Below are positions 14,660 through 28,283 of a stretch of DNA of 64,000 nucleotides, piece by piece. The translations under genes and the position numbers were made by a program. Under the pieces are notes generated by a model. That model did no database searches. It was not told where the DNA came from and worked only from the letters and a program-made list of their open reading frames with translations. Positions within the stretch are counted from its first letter, which is position 1, and every line of letters starts with the position of its first letter. Location of the stretch: NCBI RefSeq assembly GCF_964204645.1, contig NC_134025.1, positions 26,876,001 through 26,940,000 on the forward strand, in the 5' to 3' direction. Source of the stretch: Tubulanus polymorphus (lineage: Eukaryota > Nemertea > Palaeonemertea > Tubulaniformes > Tubulanidae).

Positions 14660-15685
14660 TGAATTTAAAATCGGCCACAATGTCTTGTAAACGGAAAACA
14701 TATCCAAGTTGAATACCCGAGATTAAGTGTTCTTCATGGATGTATTTTTCAATATCCATTTTCAATATCCTTATAACGCTATCGAACGTCCATCAAGTAG
14801 TGCGTGATAATGAAGACGATTATCTGATGAAATGAATGTTTAACGCTTGGAATGTTCATAAAATCATAGCCGTAATTTCATTAACTAACGTCATCACCAA
14901 TTTCCACCGAAAGGTATTCGTGTCGCAGACACCATGAATCCCTCGCAGATTATTGGATGGTATAAGTAAGATGCAACTCACTAAATACGTAGGTAATTAT
15001 TTCAAAGAAAAACTCGTATCAACACCAATACTAGAGGTACAAGTTCCTGATGGATCTTTGATCGAATAAATAGCAAATTTGCAATCTATTTGATCGGTGG
15101 TAAATCAACCATCTTTATTGTGAAAGCACCTCGGGTGTCTGTTTTTCAGATGCTGCATCGAACGATGTTTGTTCTCAGTGATTGCGATGAAAATTGAATA
15201 ACAAATCCACGTGAAAGTTATTCTCACGAGGTTAATATTCGACAGGGCATCCTACATTATCTGTAAAATTTCAGCTCGCCCAATCCGATGCGATAGGATT
15301 ACCGCTACCGGTTAAGGAAGTGCAAGTCTATTGAGGTTTCGCGTGGGTAAGTATACGTTTTTAAATTTCAGTCGATTTACAGCTAGCGAGAAAACCCGCG
15401 AATGCAATCACTATCAATTATTCAGGCTAATAGAACTTGTATTGAATCTTCGAATAAGGAATTAACTGTGCAAACCACATCGGTGAATACAAATATACGC
15501 ACAAAATAGGACTACGTTGTAAACCGATATAGATAGACTATGATGGATTACTGAAATTGCCGGCCATTTGGCATCAAGATAACTATTCACCTGTGCGTTA
15601 CATGGCTGACCCGTAAAATGAGAGGATAAGCATTAATTAACGTTAGGAGAATAATTATCAGGGAGAAATGTATATAAATATATAG

Positions 15686-15689
<4 letters not shown>

Positions 15690-15719
<30 letters not shown>
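15690..15719. repeat. (AT)n microsatellite
   Basis: An uninterrupted alternating AT run of about 30 bases, preceded by shorter interrupted TATA-rich stretches from 15670. Seen directly. Confidence 0.9.
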
Positions 15720-18700
15720 CTGACGAGCAATTTTCTCCCTGGTTGGCTGCACACCTTCCGTATCAAAACTATCAGAAGCCAACTTATTATTCCCAAGGTT
15801 TTAGGCAAATGGTCTCTCAAGTGCTCCGCTAAATGGCATCATTTGTATAAAATGCCTCAGCCGCATTTGTGCGCACACGTTTAACTGCATTGATCTTTAC
15901 GTGAAGTATTTTACAACATTTTGAGCAATTTTGTTCATGCCCTTCGGAATCGGAAAAGTAGTGACTAGATATTTCAAGATTGATCAATTAGTCAAGTCCT
16001 TTCATGCAACCGAAAGGGAGCTGACGATAAATCAAAGGAAGTAGTCTGGAGTCTTTCGAAATATCGTCTAAGTCCATTATTGCCTGCGTGATCCATATGT
16101 CTACAAGAAGAAATAGATTTCTGCAAAGAATCTATATAGCAAAGCATTTAAGCTGTGGAAATAATGTCGCACCAGTACTGTGTATCGGGTACTTTCGTGG
16201 ACGAAATCTGCCTCCACAAATATATTAATGGCAAAGTTTTAATGAAAAATGCCATGGCTTTTTTTTCGAGTCGGAGTGGCGCATCAATTTGACGGCAATA
16301 TATTTGAGATACTTGAATCTCTCGTAAATCACATTCGTGTGAACGAATTTTTGAAGTGCCATAAGAACCGCTGTGGATATTGTGGAGCCAATCAAATAAA
16401 CGGAATACTGATGGATTCGTGATTGCGTAAAAGAATATAAAACTTTGAAAACCGTATTATCAGAATTCGGTGCCTCGCGTAACATATCGGGAGAAAATCT
16501 ACAATCTACAAGATTCGTTGTCGTTCTGAAAATTATGACTTCAGGCTTTTGATGAATCGCGCGTGATTCACATTCAAGCGCTCAGAAAATTGATGAATAG
16601 TCCAAGAGTCGTTAAAACGTAATTCTACTACGAAGAATAGGATAATTACGTCGTGCAAGTCGTAAACCTCACTCAAATATTTCGAAATCACGAGATAATT
16701 CGATGAAAATTAATTGTGCTTGGCGAGGCTGGCTTTCTTTATTCGTTTTGCTTGTTTGACTTTTTTTTATTTTCGCTCGAGCCATTTTTCAACGTCTTTG
16801 AAATCGAGTTTTATCAATGAATACTGTGGCAAACACTTAATATAATTGTACCCGTTCCCATAACGTCAACTCATAAATCTCTTGTGGATACTTTACAAAT
16901 CATCTTTTAAAAAATCCCGACTTTGACATCACAGATTATGTAGTTTATTCGGTTACTTATCCTATCCTGGGTCTATATCCAATAACACTTTGGACCGTAG
17001 AACTCATATTTCCATAAAATTATACCAAATGAACTGCGATGAAATTATATATGCCGCAACACTCTCTCAGCCGCACATCATTAATCAAATTCAGAGAATA
17101 CCCATTTCATCTATTTTATCCAGGGAATTGGAAATACACTTCTACAACATACATATTTCAGATAGAGCTTTAGCACAATGGCAATTAATAAGCTTCGATA
17201 ATAAAAACATTTGATTGTTTGTTACATTATTTATAAATATGGAAAATACGAGCATTTCTGAAATGAAGATATGAACATCCTATGTTCATTCATCGAACGA
17301 CTTTCACATGAACAATGGCAAACTAGTGATCATTTATCTAACCCGAAAGAGACGTGAGGTCTTCTTCAGAAAATCGAATTTATCGCAATCCTGTCAGCCA
17401 GATCTTGTTAGCAGCTTTGTGTCAAGTAAAGCAGCTAGTGCTGAGCATATTTGCAGTCTAGCAGGCAATGACATTTCATTCAATTTGCAAAATAATATTT
17501 GCCGTGGCTTTATTGGGAACTTCTTGGCGAGAAAGTCTACAGATATAGTTTTTTCGAGCAATAATCTTTGGCGTTATTTCGGTATGAAGTAATACGCATT
17601 GGTAACGAAACAATAGGTCACAACGACTATTAGTTTGTCTCTCCCAATACAATACTTTAAAGAACATTTATTATTAGATGCCTTCGTGTTTACTGGTTGA
17701 ATACATCAAGGGTATCTATCAAATCGTCTGATACGTGACATTTCCGTCCATAGCCAGTGGTATTAATTTCCTCCCGTTCAGATCCCATTTATTTGTTTTC
17801 GTTGACATGTGAACATAATGCGAATACAGGTAGAAACACGCCCAAAACATGTCAGTTTCACTATTCTGTCAATTAAACCACCGTTCGGTTTCTTACCGCA
17901 AGGACTTCGATGGATAACCCAGGCTATTTTTTAAATTTTCTTCTTCAAAACGGTACACATTAGGCCCTATAGCATACCCAACGTTTCTTATTTTTTGTTT
18001 TTTTTGCCACTCGTGGCCGTCTAAGAAGAAAATAAGATTGTCATCATATTGAATATCATTCCTAGTAGTGTTCTTATCTTTTATCTGATATCGAATTTTC
18101 CTCAAAGGGCCATTCAGACTGGTAACCGAATTGTCAGGACTTTTGACGTGAACGAGGCAAACAGAATGATGTCGTTGTAGAGCAACTGTGTCTGTCATCA
18201 TCTGTTTTCTTGGAGATTATTGATGATAATGTCGCAATATGGCCGAATCCGTCGGAAACACGACTAAAACATTCCAATTAATTGCATCAAATCATTGATT
18301 AAATTTCCTGACAAAAAAGACACCGAGCACAATCAATCATTTCTAAGAAACTATCAGACGTAGAAAATACCAAGATAAATGGGCACTGATGTTTCAAATT
18401 TGAAAAGGAATTGCAGCGTTGAATTCCACAAGTTAAAAAGTATACCGTTGAAATTTAGTTTTGTCGATAGGATGCCTAAGATAAATGCTAAATGCGAGTG
18501 ACCTTGACCTCAGGTCATTATACGAGGACCTCGTGGCAAATAGGAAATCGTTCGATCGAGTGGAAGATCTGAAAAGAAAAGTTCCAAGCGTAAAGAGATA
18601 TGAGAAATGCAAATCAATCATGAACTTCATCGAAGATATCTGCATTCTGGAATGACACGCAAATGAGAGTACATGCTTCTCTTGTTTGTCCGTCCCTTAA

Positions 18701-21700
18701 ACCGCACAGAAATCTATCGTCAAGAAAAAAGAAATTGCACGCATAAATTATTCATGTCCCTCGTCATTTGCAACGCAAAGTCGTTACACAGCGGTTTCAG
18801 GGGAGACGGTACCTCCCAAAAGCAGTTGTCAATAAAGATAATTAAAGATTATAGTTCACAAGATTTGGAAAATTGTCTCGCATAAATAACAGAGCGTTTC
18901 AATTTGTCTTTGCCCATTGAGTATATATCTATTCGTGAATGAATTCAGTTACTTCAGTTTTGTTTTTTTCAGCGTGAACAACGCGTGGGAGTTTAGCCGT
19001 CCATTATACACGCATTTTTAAACTCTCCGATTGACTGGACTAAAAATAATGTCTGGAATTTTCACCTACAAACTGCTGAACGGAGTAGACGTATGAACGT
19101 GCTGTAATGAATCCACGTATAAGCGTGCATAAATTCTCAACTCAGCGAGAAAGCCAATCGAATGAATCAAGCAAAATTCACTTAATTCCTGGGTGAAATC
19201 ACTTCAGGACACGCATAGAAACACATCCTAATTGACTTGCGTGGAGTTAAATGCCTTAAATTTGAGTCAAATAGACCAAAGGGTGTAATCAGTTTCAACT
19301 GAACAATGTACGCTATACCAATCAAACTAATGGACAAGAGCGATCCATTTCCAATATTGTCCTGACCTTTGAATGATGTTACTATGGCCACGTACACAAC
19401 TGGATCGTAACCGATGCGAGTTTTTTCAGCTTTTCTAATTATCGAGATGCAGAGTGATGATGATGCATTTTCAACGGAAAAACCAAATAGATTGACCTTC
19501 TCTGTTCCTTCGATTAAGAGACGGATTTCCATTACATATGGATTTAGCGAAAGCGTCTGCCCGGATGATAATAGCGTATAGATTGAGTCTATGTCTGAGC
19601 TTTATATGAAAATGCCCACGGAAATGGATATTGGCTTCTAAATATATATCCGACAACTTGTAAATACCCAAAATCATATTAATGACAAGCGATAAAGAAT
19701 GTTTTTCGACCGTCCTCTTATCTGGAATATGACAAAAACGTTTTTTACGTATGCAAGTAATTGGTAGACGTCGTAAGGAATTTATAGTTCCATTAGCGGT
19801 TTCACGACACAGCTCGTTAATTGATCGTCATACTTCTAGACGGTTGATGGAAATAACCGGGAAAAAGAGGGCAAGAATTCCCTTCGTGACTGTTGACAGA
19901 AATACAAATGATAGAAAGTAGTTGTTCTATTCATCGGCATTTGGTTAAATCAGAAGATTCAGTGTCAGACTAGTGGCTTTAACCTCATTTCCGGTGTATA
20001 GCGTGTTGCATACCAATACTCGATACAAATGTCACCCCTATAAAGTAAGTGACTTAAATCCTAGCTGCGTCATGCATAAAATGATTAAGATTGCCTGACA
20101 CTTTATCGAGGAATCGTTGCATTGCGTGTTGGATTTCTGTAAATTCGTTCCCATGACACAGTCTTCGATTTGAATGTTTCCACAATACTATCAAGTCGAA
20201 TGTTATCATCGGCATTCATAAATTCTAAATTTAGGTAAGACAAAGGTGATATTAGATGGAAAAATGAACATGTTATTTCTTTCGAAATTACTCTGCACAT
20301 TTGCCATGTACCCGGGAGGTGAAGGAAAACGTTTTGATCCTTTCGAATTTCATTCACGGGTAAATAACCTGAGACAATTAGTTTTTCTTTGTTCGCTGAT
20401 TTGCCACAAATCGTTTTATCTTCGCCATATCGATTTCCTTTCTTTATACCCTAATAAAAAGATTGATGCCAACAATTGGTTTCGGGTAACCAATAAAATG
20501 AAGCTCGCGTTTTCCTGTTGATTCGGTGCATTTGCATTGATCATACGTTTTAGGCTCCGATAATCCGAAAAGTAACCGGCAACACGAATATTGACTAGCA
20601 TATACACGAGATATTCTATCTATTTTCCAATTCTTGTCTATCGGCATAAGTGTACCAGCACCGTGCAGTTCTACATGCAATCTGCCCGATTCTCACAACC
20701 AAACCGAAAGTTATGATTATTCGGTCGCTGTCATCATCAGATGTAGTCCCAGATAATCGGTTCACCTATTTCGCTTTGCTACGATATTATAGAAACAACC
20801 GATTGCTGAACACTAGTTGTGCGAAAACCACATATCCAAAAATATTCTAAGATACTTATGATTCTTTGAAATAGTCAGTTTAGTAACATGATTCTTCAGA
20901 AACCTTGCGCACATTTATAAAGGATATTTTACTTCTACATTTCAAAGGCGTTACGGAAATTACGAAAATAAAATATCTGAATAAAAGTTTTTAGGGTTTC
21001 GAGTACTAGATAATGATGCGGTTACTAAGTGCTCGGTTAGAGGAGGGAGGCGTCCATTTTTAATCGAGTGTGAGTAGTTGATTCCTGAAATCTTATCTTC
21101 CCAAGAATCCGATAAACTACGAAAATGATGCTTTCGACATTAAGATAGAGCTACGATGCTGTGATAAAAAAATAGCCGAAAAAACATAAACCGTTTGTTG
21201 GCTGATCAAGACGAAAATGGCGGATATAGATAAACTCCCTTAAGAAATATCCAAAATTGATGACGATTCAAATTAAAATCTAATCATAAACTCTATACAA
21301 TCAATGAAGCTTTTAACTTTTCTTCTCTCAAAAACAGGTGGTATACCTATATACCACTGACGTGTTACGAATTATTTTTAATTTCATATTCAAATCCACT
21401 CCGGTAAATAACCTCAAGTGTGAATGGTAGGAGTTTGAGTATCAGAGAACATTTACTAAACTAACAGGTGCAGAAAGTATATTTTTAGTAGTATGAAGCT
21501 TCTTAATGAATATCTGTATGTAAATGTGCCGGGTAAATGCATACGAAGATACAATCGCTGAGGCAACGCATAAAACCTGGACGTTATATATTAGAAAATG
21601 ACCACAACGGAAATGAACTTGTTTTTTATTCCTAACATATATGTGTGAGTCAACATTGATATGCATAGCTATTCGATCTTGAGCGATAAACATGGAATTA

Positions 21701-23847
21701 CTGGTTCTTATCAAAATACGACGAATAAGTTACATTTTGATGGTGTTTGTTGAAGATAGCATTCACGTACTGATTATGGATTGTTTCGAAGGTCCATTAC
21801 TGCTCTCCCCTTTTTCCCCGAAAGAAATAATTCAGTCCGTAGAAAGCTAGGTTATCAAATGCCTTTAGGTTAGAAGGATCCGATGTTGTTATGTGATAAT
21901 AAAGTCTGGGAGAACAGAATCTGCTCCTTAACTAATTAATAGACAGAACCTTGGGAATTCTACTACGATTGAAGCACCTCTGGCTGGACGAAGCTTAGCA
22001 TATTCAGTCCACGTTCAATTATTACAGATGATAACAGGATTTATCATCACACGATCGTCTTGAATAAGTTTCGATATTCATTTCATGCGATGTGTTGATC
22101 GAATGAAAATCTCCATCAATCACCCCGGAATAAAAACAAACAAGATCTTGCTCTTTGATGATGTAATCGTACTGGTGCGCGTTAGTTCACCCGTCACAAA
22201 ATTAAAAACAAACAGAAATAGACAAGAACAAAACGTGTACATGTTCGGGGGAAATGGGAGAGCAGTTCAATTTCCTATTAATGATTCCCCGGACGGTTGG
22301 CCGGTTGTGAATACGCATTTCGATGTAAACTAACCATCAAGGTCGTCAGTAGTTCAAAACAACACGATTCGTTACGTACCCGATGATGATTGCACGTACT
22401 TTCTGGCCGTACTCATATATATCTCATTGAAAATTAGTACGAATGGAAGCAGAAAAGTACAGGGGTTATTCTTTTACACGTTCCTTTCCCAAACGAGTGA
22501 CCTTTATACCCCACGATATACACGCGGCTTCCCGTGTCTATCAATTTACTAAATTTCAAACCCAGGGAAATCTCTGTTGCGTGACCTCATCTCTCAATTC
22601 GCTTCGAAATAGAAATGATTGCGATCCCCAGAGGAATCATAATGCATCAATTATTGATAAAGCCAGTTTAATATGGAGTGATATCGCGTGTAGTTTCGGT
22701 TACCTCTCCTTACGGGTTTAGTATATAAGGATGTTTAATGCATGTGATATGTTACACATGAGAGTTTTATAATGCGCAGAACAGTAACTTTACTATTTTA
22801 CATACTGATAGGCCGCTACTCTTGTTTCTTCGACAATTCAACTCAGCTAATGAGTGATTGCGTGTCACTTATCCCTGTTTTCCCATTATGAAAGTATAGA
22901 TAAGGCGACAGACGAATATAGAGTTGATACAATAGAAACAACATATCGCATCGCAAACGTGCCCACAATCTGCGTGTCCTCGGAGCATGCTGATGGTAAT
23001 GTTTCGTCTCATGGAAATATACGGTTGTTTTTTTTACTGATCTATTATTATGACGCTGATCAATCTCTCACTCCGCATCTGGCAATAACGTGTTGCTGTA
23101 ATGGAACTACTTTTCCTGGGCAAAGCTAGCTATTATTATTGACCGATGACCGATTACCCGTTAATCGCTTCCGGTAATGGGTCCTGCAATCGATTTATAG
23201 ACTACAAAAAACCGCATTGAAGTTATTACGACTTATCATACACACCCATCCGAAACGAAAAAGATACCTCAAGGAACACTTAATGCCGAATAAACGTGTT
23301 GAGGATTTTGAGCACAATAAAGATGCTTTATTGGCAAAATAACGATATTTTCTCATGAATAAATTATCGAGGTGATTGTTCGTACTACAAGCAAAAGCGT
23401 TAGAAATAGGAAGACCTTTCAGATGGGGGTTGTTGTTGGTATATAAGCCTCGTCTTTGGTTTCGTCAACAGGAAACTGTGCAAGTAAATTATGTCTTGGT
23501 GTATACCCTGTTTTTACATGTTCATAATTACCGAACTAAACGAAATTGATACCACAGTAATGCAATCATGTACATAGCGTAAATATACACATTCTAGATT
23601 ATTTGGGATCTACCATGCTAAGCATTATAAATATTTCACATAGCAAAAAAAGCTTTAAGGCAAATTAATGAAGAAAACTGCAAACATACTAAGTGGGGGA
23701 GATAATAAGACTAGCAGCTATAGGATGCAACGAAGGAAATGTTTCTGCTATGCATAAAATGGTACACTAGATGTGTATATAGTACTGTACGGTAAGTAGG
23801 TAGCATGCTATCTGTTTAAAGCTTGCTAAGAAAACACATCGTCCTAC

Positions 23848-24240
23848 CTTTTCTTTACGAATTTTAAGTCTTTCATCGGAACGTATTAAGCCTCCGGTAC
23901 CCAATTTAGTCTGGACAGCATTTGGTCTATGTCTTCGGACGCGGTTTTGTGCATTCGTATTTTCCACAATAACTTCCCGAAGATTGTCGATTGCGTCTAT
24001 CAACCGTTCTGTTGGATCGAGATTCACTTTCACCTCGGGACAAATGTTGAGCTGTGCACTATCCCGATTTTGGCTATTGGACTCACGGGTAGATTCCGCG
24101 TCGAAAAAGTTATCGTACGGCAAATCCACAGATCCGCAGTCCTCTTCCTCATCGTGTCCAGCATAGTTGGGAGGATTCGTGGCATCGTGTAAAACAGCAT
24201 TCATGAACTCGCCAGTCAGCTGGAATCGACTGAGCAACAT
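23848..24240 (-). CDS. Probable coding exon of an unidentified protein (partial)
   Basis: The minus strand has 131 open codons from an ATG at 24240 with an in-frame stop just upstream. They run into a good splice donor (AAG|GTAGGA, phase 0) at 23848. If the donor is not used, the frame continues to a stop at 23767. The peptide looks like real protein: an acidic stretch (HDEEEDCGS, about residues 29-37), an amphipathic segment (LIDAIDNLREVIVENTNAQN, about 78-97), then a basic tail ending RLKIRKEK. I do not recognise the family. The rest of the gene should lie at lower coordinates but no further exon was found. The ATG could instead be inside an internal exon, since a possible acceptor (GCTCAG) lies a few bases after it. 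Judged real on composition and splice signal only. Confidence 0.4.
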
Positions 24241-24636
24241 TTATATCCAGGAACAGACTACATTTGAAACAGAATTCTCCGTAAGTATTGCGGTCGAGTT
24301 TCGCGTATTGCTCCCCTCGGGATTGCCGAAATGTTCCGACAAACGACGAAACCTAGTCACGTGACGAACAAACCGCCAGTTATTAGAGGTTTTAAGTTCC
24401 TGTCTGAATTCGTTGGGCTGTTGGCCTCAGTAGCCAGGTGAGTTGTTATCAATGCACCAAGTAATTTGCTGTAATAAAATTACGTTAGATGAATCGACCA
24501 TAGCAACCTAGCCAACTGTTTGCTCTGGCAGTTGAGTGAAATCTCCAGCTCGAATACGAACGAATCAAGCAGCGAAACGTTCCATGCAACATCAGCTAAA
24601 ATTTTTGTATCGGCGCTAGTTTCGCTCGATGGCTGT

Positions 24637-24654
24637 GGCTGGCTGGCTGGCTGG
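24637..24654. repeat. (GGCT)n short tandem repeat
   Basis: About four and a half GGCT units in tandem, followed by GGTGG. Seen directly. Confidence 0.7.
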
Positions 24655-27549
24655 TGGTACGGAGAACGCAGAGCAGCGATCACTGCAAATGTTGGAAATA
24701 CCAAATAGCTACCTGACTCAGACTGACATTTGTATACTTCGCGTAGTAGAACTGCGTATCTTTGATCGATTCGATTGCTTCTCAACGCCTCATCACCTTT
24801 AGTAATAGTAAGAAAAATATGTATGAAAAAATATATTTGTGTTGGTTGAAAGCAGTTGTGCCATCTGGCTTTCGAGATAGCTATGCACACTAATTTCTTA
24901 ATAAAAATCGTTGACCATGACCTTGAAGCACGTGTTTAGGCACCCAAATACCTTCAAGAATTAGTTTGCCAGCTAATTAAAAGCCATTTAAGTCCTCAAG
25001 TATGTTATGAGTGATGAAATATTCGTCTCATTTGCCAATAAATTCGATCGGTAACTGAAGTGAAAATATAATGATGTAAGTATAAGTTACGTGAAGATAG
25101 CGTGCAACTGAGTTCATATCGTAAAGTGCAATTTTTATTTGATCGACAAAGCATTCGGTATTCAACACCCAGAGGGGTTTATGTCATTCCACGAGCTTAC
25201 CGAACGGCACGGGTCTTCGCCATAAGACGGTTTTTTTTCGTCTAGAACACCTTTATACAGAAAATAGCTACGGATTTAGAAGCTCTATACGTTATGGTGC
25301 TAGATCCATCATCGATGACAATTTTGCCTGTAAGCCTATCTCAAATGTAATGAATAATATTTGACAAGTTGTTTTGCTTGGATCCCCTTATCAAGATAAA
25401 TGTGTAACCATAATTTCAACTTTACTCGTGTGAATAAATAGCCTCACTAACTCACAAAAAGCCGTGGCACTGAAAATAAATTATTTAGCCGCGGTTTTTT
25501 TTCCCAGTATTTTGTCACACGCCAATTTACGGTTGAGTTACGTGATACAATCTTATGTATGGATTTATCGGACAAATCAAGAAGTGATCAATACTTAATT
25601 ATGCGGATTAACGTTCTACAAAGCCAGCTCAATATATATTAATCATAACTTGACGTCAGTAGGTATAAATATATTATATGTATGTATATGCGCACATGCA
25701 GTTATGTTGTTGTCTATACACAGCCCATGTGATGAATGCATCGTCTTTTTATCTTCCACGTAATGAGCCACATTTAATAATAGAACGTATGTATATATAT
25801 AGATGAACTACCGTGGGGGGACTTTCTAAATAATGTGTCCTGTTTTAGAATATTTCTAAGAATATAAATAGAAACAAAAATCTCAATCATGAATGAATTA
25901 AACACGACAGTTCGATTATCGCCGACCCATCCCCCGAAGGCTTAAATAGCCTTGTTATATGTAATGCCTAATTCGAGATGAAGCGGTTATTTTCGTCAAT
26001 ATATGAAACGGATAGAACCCGAATATTGACGCAGCCCGTGAGACCAATAAAGGTGCAACTGCTCGAAGAATTCACATTGATTGAGAAGGCTAGACCACAA
26101 ACAAGCTAAATTTACTGATATATGAATAATTCAGAAGTCGTGGACTCGATATACAGGTCCTGCAAATTTGACACAAAAGCATGATCCACGACGTACATTA
26201 TATTCATTAGGATGATAATCCCGTCCTCTGATTACACACATTCAATATGTACATCATCGTTTTGAACGGCTATTTTCATCAGTACACAGTTTTCATTTCA
26301 TTATCTGCATGAAAACCTATAATACAATTTCATTACGAAATTACTTACGTATTCATGATATTAGTTTTCTCGGCCTGACATTAAACTAGATACTAATATT
26401 CACCCATTAAATTATTAATTAATTCATCTTCATTATCTATTTTATACTTCGAATTGGTATTCGACAAATTTTATGCCGATTCCCTAGGTATATCTATGTA
26501 GTAGGTATCAAAATCGAGATTTTCGACTTGAGAATCAAGACCTGATGATGAACTCAATGGAATTCTAAGGCATTTTTAAGAGATGAAACAACGCATACAT
26601 AACGCATATATTGGGTACGTTGGAAAGTGATTAGACTAAGAAGCCTTCATTTGATACGAAGTTGTCATTTCCATTCATAAACCGTCTATTAGTTGATTAA
26701 AGAACAAGACAAATTTAGACATGAATACCTGCTGTTGCGGGTTTCTCTTATACGTCGATCTCTCATCACGTTTTTTCACGCGTGGAAATACGATAGCGAA
26801 ACGTGACGGTTTCGTGGCAGAAAGTGAAACCAGTCTTTTCTAGGTTTTCAAATTAGCGTCAGAGACGAGAGTTAAATTTGTCGTCTCTCTACGTACAATG
26901 AACCGAAACACCTAATCAAATTCAGATCGTGGAGAATTGAATTTTTACGTCCTTCCTGTTCAACTATTATCAAGATTCTTGTAGCACCTGTGCCAACTTA
27001 TACGTCGTGGAATTATTTCCCATCGACTGTGGTCGATATTGTCATTGGATAAAAGCTCCTAACTGCTTTAGAATTGATCAAGTTATTTATTAAAAGGTAT
27101 AATGCTTGAAATACGATACATATGAATGTCAAGTGTCCAGGTAGTGCAGCAGGGATATTGATAGGAAGGCTGCAGCGAGGGGCAGAACTTATCTTACAGT
27201 CGTTGTTCCTGTCTCTCCATCTATTCGAAATATCTTTCATTTCGGTACGTCTCTCCAATGTCTAAACCTTCAACGAAATAGCGATCATTTGCTTGAAAAA
27301 TCAATTCACAAAATTCATTTGGTCATTTCACTTTTACGGGCCCTAATAATGTTTATGGCACTTATTCCTTATATTGGTGGCAAAGAAATGTTTTACGATT
27401 ACACAGTTATCAAGTATAGAAAACAATTTGGCTTGTTTCATGTTAACTTCAAGTTTCGTAATATATCTTCCATGATCTTCAGCATTTTTTTCGTTTTGGG
27501 GGAGTTGAAACGGTTGTATTTTTAATACAACGAGTGGATTAGGCAAAAC

Positions 27550-28283
27550 CGCGGTTCTCGGCGCAACGTTACGTTTAGTTTACTTGGTAGCATTTAACAG
27601 AGGATCGTTTGTCATGTAACGTAACGTGAGAATGCAAGGAAAGCTGCGTTGAAACGCTAACGCTGCTACTAGCACTGAAATAGCCGATCTCGCTGCATTT
27701 CATGCTGGATTGACTGTAAGTTGTTAATACGCGTATGGATCCGTCAGCTGTGGAGGAGATGGTATCCCTCGGCGTACAGTGAATATATTAAAATAATGCA
27801 TGTGTTCAGCAAGTAGCGCCAGAAAGCAGAACGCCGGCAACGATTGGTTGCTACCAAGCGTTGGTTCCGCATAAAATTAGCCATATATGATGGTTGCCTA
27901 TGTGTAACTGTCTGTCGAAAGATTCGTATAATGATGCCATAATTTGGCCATATTTTGGCCCGGTTTGGAGGAAGTGCCGTTTGGAAAACCTTGAAATTAC
28001 ACACGGATTGTTTATTGGAAGGATTTGTGTTGTGTGGTAGCGGTACGTCATGCGAAATGTGCTCGACAGTTCTGCTTTCCTGCGGACAACATTGATACAA
28101 CTCGCAACTCAGACGCTCGATTCCCTCGATGGGATCGTGATATGGACCAACATGACCCTCGATCAACAAACGGATTATCGCTATTGCGAACTGGTTAATT
28201 TCAGAGTAGGAGTAAAAAAGGATTACTTGTTTGGTAGGAAAATCGTTCAGTGGTAGTGGATTGTAAACTGGAATATATTCATC
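27550..28283 (+). promoter_or_regulatory. Candidate promoter / 5' UTR of the GPR158-like gene
   Basis: This segment upstream of the receptor ATG is richer in G+C than the flanking DNA. A good donor (GACT|GTAAGT) at 27715/27716 and an acceptor (TTAATTTCAG) ending at 28204 would define a non-coding first exon and a short 5' UTR part of the coding exon. This is inference from signals only; no TATA box or initiator is convincing. Confidence 0.25.

Larger units (their letters stand above)
1..23847. other. Gene-poor region
   Basis: No gene can be supported across this stretch. Open frames are short (mostly 60-130 codons), unrelated to known families by eye, and rarely flanked by convincing splice sites, as expected of AT-rich non-coding DNA. 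It contains a nested inverted-repeat cluster near 6.1 kb, a possible hAT-like relic at 13.6 kb, a hairpin at 14.6 kb and an AT microsatellite at 15.7 kb. Small exons of the minus-strand gene suggested at 23848-24240 could be hidden here, because short exons cannot be found reliably by eye. Confidence 0.55.
24241..28283. other. Non-coding stretch before the GPR158-like gene
   Basis: No gene is supported here. It holds a (GGCT)n run at 24637, an exact CRE at 25651, AT-rich tracts with TATATA runs around 25.6-25.8 kb, and a segment from about 27550 to 28170 that is visibly richer in G+C than its surroundings and adjoins the receptor start codon. Confidence 0.5.

Noticed and set aside
17893-18201. 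102-codon minus-strand open frame with charged residues
   Set aside because: It looks slightly protein-like, but no family is recognisable and nothing else supports a gene here.
19182-19532. 116-codon minus-strand open frame
   Set aside because: No domain, no convincing splice sites and no neighbour in frame.
24480-24890. 136-codon minus-strand open frame
   Set aside because: Part of it is produced by the GGCT repeat; no domain, and no join to the exon at 23848-24240 could be made.
27744-28169. 141-codon minus-strand open frame upstream of the receptor gene
   Set aside because: It lies in the G+C-richer 5' region of the receptor gene, where long chance frames are expected. No domain.
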